Shown here one piece after another: positions 1-3,929 of a stretch of 8,093 nucleotides of DNA (positions are counted from its first letter, which is position 1; each line of letters begins with the position of its first letter). The stretch covers positions 1 to 8,093 of the forward strand of contig DASYMP010000064.1 in NCBI GenBank assembly GCA_036009005.1, in the 5' to 3' direction. A program made the position numbers and the translations under genes. Under the pieces are notes generated by a model that was given only the letters and a program-made list of their open reading frames with translations, was not told the origin of the DNA and did no database searches. This stretch comes from JACVRW01 sp036009005 (GTDB lineage: Bacteria; Actinomycetota; Thermoleophilia; Solirubrobacterales; Thermoleophilaceae).

Positions 1-17
1 AGACGATAGTGCCGCGC

Positions 18-1214
18 TCAGGCCGGTGCGAGGGCCTGTTCGCGCTCGAGGCGGGGGTGGTGGAGCTCCGCCGACTCGACGAGACCGTCCACCATCTCCT
101 CGATGTCCGCCGTCCGCTCGATGCGCCGCATCTCGTCGGGCTGGCCGCGCGTCACGGCGAGCTTCGACGAGAAGAGCTGGCAGCAGTCCTCGTCGGGCAG
201 CACCGAGATCTCGTAGGTCCCGAGCTGCTTCGCGATGTCCACGATCTCCTGCTTGTCGCGGTCGATCAGCGGGCGCAGCAGCGGCAGCTCGGCCGCCTCC
301 TCGACCACGGCGAGGTTCGGAAGCGTTTGCGAGGCGACCTGCCCGAGCGAGTCGCCGGTCACGAGCGCCTCGGCCCGCTCGCGCGCGCCGAGCGCGGACG
401 CCACCTTCATCATCAGGCGCCGCTGCGACAGCACCTGGAGGCGGCCGGCGCCGGCCGTCGCGAGGCGGCGCTGGGCGTTGCCGAACGAGACGACGAACAG
501 GCGCGAGTCGCCCTGGAAGCGGTCGAGCCGTCCCGCGAGCGCGTAGGCCTTGTAGACGGACTCCGGCCCGGTGAACGGCTGCCCGCTGAAGTGCACGAAG
601 TCGCAGCGCAGGCCGCGCTTCATCATCCGGTACGCGGCCACCGGCGAATCCAGCCCGCCGGAGAGGAGCACGAGCGCGCGGCCGCTCGAGCCCACGGGCA
701 GGCCGCCCGCGCCGCGCATGCGCTCGGTGGAGACGAGCAGCTCCTTGTGGTCCACCTCGACGTACGCCACGAGGTCGGGATTCGACAGATCCACGTCCAG
801 GCCGAGCCGCACGCGCACGGCCTCGCCGATCACGCGCGAGAGCTCGACCGAGCGGAGCGGGAACTGCTTGTCGCGGCGGCTCGAGCGGATCGCGAAGGTG
901 CGGCCGGGGCGTCCGCGCAGGAGTGCCACGGCCACGTCGGCCGCGGCGGCCGCGTCGCGCTCGCAGCGCACGGCCGGCTGCACGACGCTGACGCCGGGAA
1001 GCCCGAGGCAGCGCTCGACGAGCGCGTCCTCCGGCATGTCACCGGTCACGATGAACACGCCACCCCGGTGGCGGATCTCGAGCGGCCCGAGATCAGCGGT
1101 CAGACGGCGGAGATTCCGCTCGAGCGCCTTCACGAACAGGGGCCGGTTGCGCCCCTTGAGCGCAAGCTCGCCGAACTTGAGCACCACGCAGCGCTGTCCG
1201 CGAGCTTCCTCCAT
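18..1214 (-). CDS. thiI: tRNA 4-thiouridine synthase (ThiI-type sulfurtransferase), rhodanese-less form
   Basis: The family adenylates U8 of tRNA with ATP and replaces the oxygen with sulfur relayed from a cysteine desulfurase, giving 4-thiouridine; in some bacteria it also feeds thiazole synthesis. It is cytoplasmic. Seen in the 398 residues: the N-terminal ferredoxin-like motif KFGELALKGRNR (13-24), a THUMP-like region (about 60-165), the PP-loop SGGLDSPVA (185-193), GDSLGQVASQT (287-297), and the Cys pair in DEDCCQLF (341-348). This Cys position matches the catalytic Cys of the family. The protein ends soon after, so the C-terminal rhodanese domain of E. coli ThiI is absent, as in Bacillus-type ThiI. 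Sulfur would have to pass directly from a desulfurase, and none is encoded in this window. The ATG start leaves the normal short lead before the first motif. I see no clear ribosome binding site, and the gene lies 13 bp after the preceding stop, so translational coupling is likely. It is the last gene of the operon visible here. Confidence 0.93.
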   Translation of the reverse strand: MEEARGQRCVVLKFGELALKGRNRPLFVKALERNLRRLTADLGPLEIRHRGGVFIVTGDMPEDALVERCLGLPGVSVVQPAVRCERDAAAAADVAVALLRGRPGRTFAIRSSRRDKQFPLRSVELSRVIGEAVRVRLGLDVDLSNPDLVAYVEVDHKELLVSTERMRGAGGLPVGSSGRALVLLSGGLDSPVAAYRMMKRGLRCDFVHFSGQPFTGPESVYKAYALAGRLDRFQGDSRLFVVSFGNAQRRLATAGAGRLQVLSQRRLMMKVASALGARERAEALVTGDSLGQVASQTLPNLAVVEEAAELPLLRPLIDRDKQEIVDIAKQLGTYEISVLPDEDCCQLFSSKLAVTRGQPDEMRRIERTADIEEMVDGLVESAELHHPRLEREQALAPA

Positions 1215-1227
1215 ATCTGCGAGGAAA

Positions 1228-1815
1228 TTACTCGTCTTCGTAAAGGGACTCGCGCGCGAGCTCGGCGCCGCGTGCGCCGTAGAGGCGCACCTCCACGTAG
1301 TCGCCCGTGTAGGCGTCGAGCGACACGAGCGTGAAGCGATCCTCCACGAGCGTGCACTGGTCCGTCGTGGTGGGCCCGAGCTCGGTGGTCGCCGCCACGC
1401 CGTTCGCCACCATCGCGAGCCCCCAGACGAGCGTGATCACGCCGCGCCGGCCCTCGGGTCCGCGCCACACGCCGATCTCGTGGTCCGAGAGGTCGAGCGT
1501 CCAGTCGGGGTTCTCGGCGGCGGTCTCGTCGGTGAAGTCCGCGGCGGCCGTGAAGTCGGTGGCCTGCGCGCCCTCGTGCTCGCGCGTGTAGGACACGAAG
1601 CCGAACACCTCGCCGCCGCTCTCGGCGGGCGCAGTGGCCGGTACGTAGGTGCGCCCGGCCCAGGTGCGGTCCGGGAACCAGGTGATCTCGCCGATCGCTG
1701 TCTCCGCCGCCTTCGCGAAGTGCTCTCCGAGCGCCTCGCCCCAGCGCCCGTACGGCAGCGGCTCCTGCGGCGGCTCGGCGGCGAACATCGGCACCTGTCT
1801 CGGAACGGGCGGCAT
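1228..1815 (-). CDS. Conserved-looking hypothetical protein, 195 aa
   Basis: I do not recognise this protein. It is acidic and soluble-looking, with no signal peptide, transmembrane segment or cysteine cluster (one Cys, residue 154). The N-terminus is Pro-rich and leads into PYGRWGEALGEHF (21-33), which looks like an amphipathic helix. The middle is Trp/Phe-rich and reads like beta strands (FGFVSYTREHEG 71-82; ITLVWGLAMVANGV 127-140). The C-terminus (DRFTLVSLDAYTGDYVEVRLYG, 159-180) also looks like beta strands. Third-position GC bias fits a real gene, and it sits between galT-like and thiI with gaps of 28 and 13 bp, so it is probably cotranscribed. The ATG at 1815 has no obvious ribosome binding site. 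An ATG at codon 10 (1788-1786) is preceded by AGGTG only a few bases away and is a possible alternative start. No function is proposed. Confidence 0.75.
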   Translation of the reverse strand: MPPVPRQVPMFAAEPPQEPLPYGRWGEALGEHFAKAAETAIGEITWFPDRTWAGRTYVPATAPAESGGEVFGFVSYTREHEGAQATDFTAAADFTDETAAENPDWTLDLSDHEIGVWRGPEGRRGVITLVWGLAMVANGVAATTELGPTTTDQCTLVEDRFTLVSLDAYTGDYVEVRLYGARGAELARESLYEDE

Positions 1816-1843
1816 AGGCGGCGGGGAAGCTAGCGGAAGCGCG

Positions 1844-2833
1844 CTAGAGCTCGGCGTCGCGCAGGCGCGCGGCCGCGTCCTCGGGCGCGAGCACGTTCAG
1901 GTGAACGCCGGTGCCGAGCTCGAGCCCGGCGAGCTGCGCGAGGCGCGGCATGATCTCGATGCGCCAGCAGAAGTGAGCGGCGTCGCGCGGCGCCGTGCGC
2001 ACCCACATGTTGAGCGGGGGCAGCGTCCCGAGCGTGACGCGCAGCCGGTTCAGCACCTGGTGGAGGAGGCGACCGCCGAGCGGGCCGTCGTCCGAGAAGC
2101 GCGCCGCGGGCTGCCGCGGGGCGAGCACGATGTGGAACGGCACGCGTGCCGCGAAGGGCGCCATCGCCACCGCCTCCTCGTCGATCGCCACCACCCGCTC
2201 ACGCCGGCGCACCTCCTCCTGCACGATGTCCTCGAGCAGGTTGCGGCCCTGCGTGCGGTCGGAGTAGGCGGTGAAGCGCTCGCGCTCGCGCGCCACGGCC
2301 GCGGGCACGAACGGCAGCGCGTAGAGCTGCGCGTGGGTGTGCGGGAGCGACGCCCCGGCCTCCTTCCCCTCATTCACGATCACGTGCACGTAGGCGGCGC
2401 GCTCGTGCGTCCGCATGCGCTCGCGCCACACCGACATGGCGGTCTCCACCTGCTCCGGGTCGAGCTCGGCGAGCGAGGTCACCGGGTCGGGCGCGTTCAC
2501 CACGACCTCGTGGGCGCCTATCGCCGGGCGGCTCGCGAACAGGTCCGGCTGGCCGCGGCCGCCTGCAAGTGGGTCACCGCCGGGGTCGGAGCCGTCGTCG
2601 CCGGACAGCGCGGGGTAGAGGTTCGGCACGACCCTCACCTTCCAGCTCCCGTTGTCGGGGAGCGAGTAGAGCTCGGGCGGGGTGCGCTCCTCGTGCCCCG
2701 CCGCGAACGGGTCGCTCTCCGGATCGATCGGCGGGCGCGGCGCCACGTCGAGGAACGCGCCCGGGCGCGCGCCGCGCTCGCCGGCCACGAGCACCCGCAG
2801 GCCCGTGAGTGGATCGATCCGGAGCTCAGGCAA
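1844..2833 (-). CDS. galT: GalT-like galactose-1-phosphate uridylyltransferase (histidine-triad superfamily)
   Basis: GalT moves UMP from UDP-glucose to galactose-1-phosphate in the Leloir pathway, through a uridylylated histidine. Seen in the 329 residues: the N-terminal IDPLTGLRVLVAGER (6-20), TPPELYSLP (51-59), WKVRVVPNLYPAL (64-76), GAHEVVV (106-112), NEGKEAGASLPHTHAQ (154-169) carrying the H-x-H-x-Q active site (165-169, probable nucleophile His167), FCWRIEIMPR (288-297) and LNVLAPEDAAARLR (312-325). Length is normal for the family. The HPH motif is HTH here. The CxxC that helps bind zinc in E. coli GalT is DPFA (Asp41 and Ala44), and the usual SPDH reads APDP (Pro117), so three zinc ligands appear lost. 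A Gly/Asp-rich stretch (78-96) looks like an insert. The TTG start is supported by a good ribosome binding site inside the upstream gene, which it overlaps by 8 bp. The true sugar substrate is uncertain; a related nucleotidyltransferase or phosphorylase is possible. Confidence 0.85.
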   Translation of the reverse strand: MPELRIDPLTGLRVLVAGERGARPGAFLDVAPRPPIDPESDPFAAGHEERTPPELYSLPDNGSWKVRVVPNLYPALSGDDGSDPGGDPLAGGRGQPDLFASRPAIGAHEVVVNAPDPVTSLAELDPEQVETAMSVWRERMRTHERAAYVHVIVNEGKEAGASLPHTHAQLYALPFVPAAVARERERFTAYSDRTQGRNLLEDIVQEEVRRRERVVAIDEEAVAMAPFAARVPFHIVLAPRQPAARFSDDGPLGGRLLHQVLNRLRVTLGTLPPLNMWVRTAPRDAAHFCWRIEIMPRLAQLAGLELGTGVHLNVLAPEDAAARLRDAEL

Positions 2834-3251
2834 GCCGCTTCTCCATGGCCACGTGCTCGATGCCCTCCTCCACGAACGGCGGCCCGTACTCCGCGTAGCC
2901 CGCGTTCTCGTAGAGCGTCAGCGCGTAGGTCTGGGCGTGCAGGGCGATCGACTCGGCGCCAGCGTCCAGGGCCACGCGATCGGCCTCCCGCAGGATCGCC
3001 GCGGCCACGCCGTCGCCGCGGCGTCCGCTCTCCACCGCCAGCCGCCCGAGGCGCGCCACCGTGCCGCGGAACAGGAGCCGGCACGTGCCGATCACGACGC
3101 CGTCCTCCAGCGCCACGACGTGCGTCGCCTCGCCGTCCCGCCCGTCCTGGTCAGCCTCGAAAGACACGCCCTGCTCGCCGCAGAACACGCGCGACCGCAG
3201 CGCAAGCGCCGCGGTCACCTCGTCCTCGCTCCGTGCTTCGCGCACCTCCAC
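2826..3251 (-). CDS. GNAT family N-acetyltransferase (YjcF/ElaA-like)
   Basis: Predicted cytoplasmic acetyl-CoA-dependent N-acetyltransferase; the acceptor is unknown. The 141 residues cover a single complete GNAT domain. The start carries the subgroup signature RVFCGEQGVSFEADQD (21-36) followed by ATHVVALEDG (42-51). The acetyl-CoA motif A region is ARLGRLAVESGRRGDGVAAA (66-85), with the pyrophosphate loop at RRGDGVA. The later motifs are IALHAQTYALTLYENAGY (102-119) and the closing VEEGIEHVAMEKR (127-139). The EQGV, HAQ and eeGIxHv features are typical of the YjcF-like group. The start is GTG at 3251, one base after the stop of the thioredoxin gene; a second GTG two codons later is also possible. 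The 3' end overlaps the start of the GalT-like gene by 8 bp, so the three genes are very probably translated from one message. Context gives no reliable clue to the substrate. Confidence 0.88.
   Translation of the reverse strand: MEVREARSEDEVTAALALRSRVFCGEQGVSFEADQDGRDGEATHVVALEDGVVIGTCRLLFRGTVARLGRLAVESGRRGDGVAAAILREADRVALDAGAESIALHAQTYALTLYENAGYAEYGPPFVEEGIEHVAMEKRLA
2838..2844 (-). promoter_or_regulatory. Ribosome binding site deciding the TTG start of the GalT-like gene
   Basis: On the minus strand the sequence reads GGAGAAG followed by CGGC and then the TTG start, so the GGAG core lies 7 nt upstream. It sits inside the last codons of the GNAT gene, which fits translational coupling, and it makes the TTG credible because no ATG or GTG lies nearby in frame. 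Confidence 0.65.
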
Positions 3252-3252
3252 C

Positions 3253-3729
3253 TCAGCGGGCGTAGCGGTCGATGTCCTCGGCCAGCGCGTCCTCGTTCGC
3301 GTAGCCGCCTTGGTGCACGAACGCCAGCTTGCCCTTTGAGTCGTAGAAGGCGGTGCTGGGGAATGCCTGGACGGCGTTGAAGACCGCGGCGATCTCGAGC
3401 TTCGGATCCTCGAAGTGCTTGTAGGGGACCGGCTCCTCCGCCAAGAACTTCTCGGCGTCGCGGCGGTTGTCGTTCGAGTTCACCCCGAGGAAGACGACAT
3501 CGCCCTTCCGCTTCTTCGCCTGGTCGCGGAAGAACGGGAACTCGAGCCGGCAGGGCCCGCACCAGCTCGCCCACTTGTTCACGACGACCGGAGTCCCACG
3601 CTCGCGGTCGAGGACCTTCTCGAAGCGGTCACGGCCGCCTGCGACGAAGTTGGCAGAGGGCGGAGCGTCGCTGGAGTTGCAGCCCGCAAACGCGATCAGA
3701 AGCAGGAAAAGAGCGGCCAGCCGGCGCAC
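3253..3729 (-). CDS. TlpA/ResA-like thioredoxin-fold lipoprotein
   Basis: Predicted membrane-anchored extracytoplasmic thiol-disulfide oxidoreductase. From GTG at 3729 the 158 residues begin with an Arg-Arg start, a hydrophobic run (LAALFLLLIAFAG) and Cys17 in a lipobox-like FAGC; Phe at the -3 position is unusual but tolerable. A short Ser/Ala/Pro linker follows. The thioredoxin fold then shows VVVNKWASWCGPCR (redox motif WCGPC at 56-60) and the cis-proline segment FPSTAFYD (123-130), ending near DIDRYAR. This layout matches TlpA/ResA/DsbE proteins, which reduce cytochrome c or other periplasmic disulfides; the partner here cannot be told. The frame stays open to a TTG at 3843, but that extension would put 38 unremarkable residues before the signal peptide, so I chose 3729. 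No ribosome binding site is visible at 3729. It is probably the first gene of the five-gene operon, and its stop lies one base from the GNAT start. Confidence 0.85.
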   Translation of the reverse strand: MRRLAALFLLLIAFAGCNSSDAPPSANFVAGGRDRFEKVLDRERGTPVVVNKWASWCGPCRLEFPFFRDQAKKRKGDVVFLGVNSNDNRRDAEKFLAEEPVPYKHFEDPKLEIAAVFNAVQAFPSTAFYDSKGKLAFVHQGGYANEDALAEDIDRYAR

Positions 3730-3929
3730 GCGCCGAAGGATGGCAGAGTCGCGAACGACCCCATTTCGCGGCTCGGTGTGCTTCAATAGAGGTACGCCAA
3801 GGTGCCCACACGGACCTGGCCCGTCGTTACTCGCGGGACTCAAGAGAACGACGGCGCACCACAGGCGTACCCCGCTGTCTCCTGACGAGCAACTCGGTAC
3901 GCCCCTCTCTGACCGAAGAACGCCTGACC
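3730..3929. promoter_or_regulatory. Divergent intergenic region between the thioredoxin-like operon and the helicase gene
   Basis: These 200 bp separate two outward-facing genes and should contain both promoters. It is visibly less GC-extreme than the genes in places (for example around 3772-3790). I cannot name a convincing -35/-10 pair. Weak minus-strand candidates are TTGAAG (3783-3788) followed after 17 nt by TGGGGT, or a TATTGA at 3785-3790. The main structure is three copies of an octamer, listed separately. No small gene with a ribosome binding site is apparent. Confidence 0.5.
3791..3903. repeat. Three copies of octamer GGTACGCC (two direct, one inverted), possible operator sites
   Basis: GGTACGCC occurs at 3791-3798 and 3896-3903 on the plus strand, and its complement GGCGTACC at 3864-3871. 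Start-to-start spacings are 73 and 32 bp, near whole numbers of helical turns (about 7 and 3). The inverted copy can pair with either direct copy. All three lie in the only divergent intergenic region of the window, which suggests binding sites for a regulator. A further copy lies in coding sequence at 7481-7488, so the octamer alone is not unique to regulatory DNA. Confidence 0.45.

Noticed and set aside
9..1334. Plus-strand open frame of 441 codons
   Set aside because: It lies opposite thiI, whose PP-loop and Cys motifs are unambiguous. The composition is that of an antisense frame in GC-rich DNA.
1649..3265. Plus-strand open frame of 538 codons
   Set aside because: It is antisense to the GalT-like and GNAT genes, which carry clear family motifs. 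Its product is Arg/His-rich low complexity.
3730..3843. N-terminal extension of the thioredoxin-like protein to the TTG at 3843
   Set aside because: It would place 38 featureless residues before a normal lipoprotein signal peptide, and it overlaps the octamer region.
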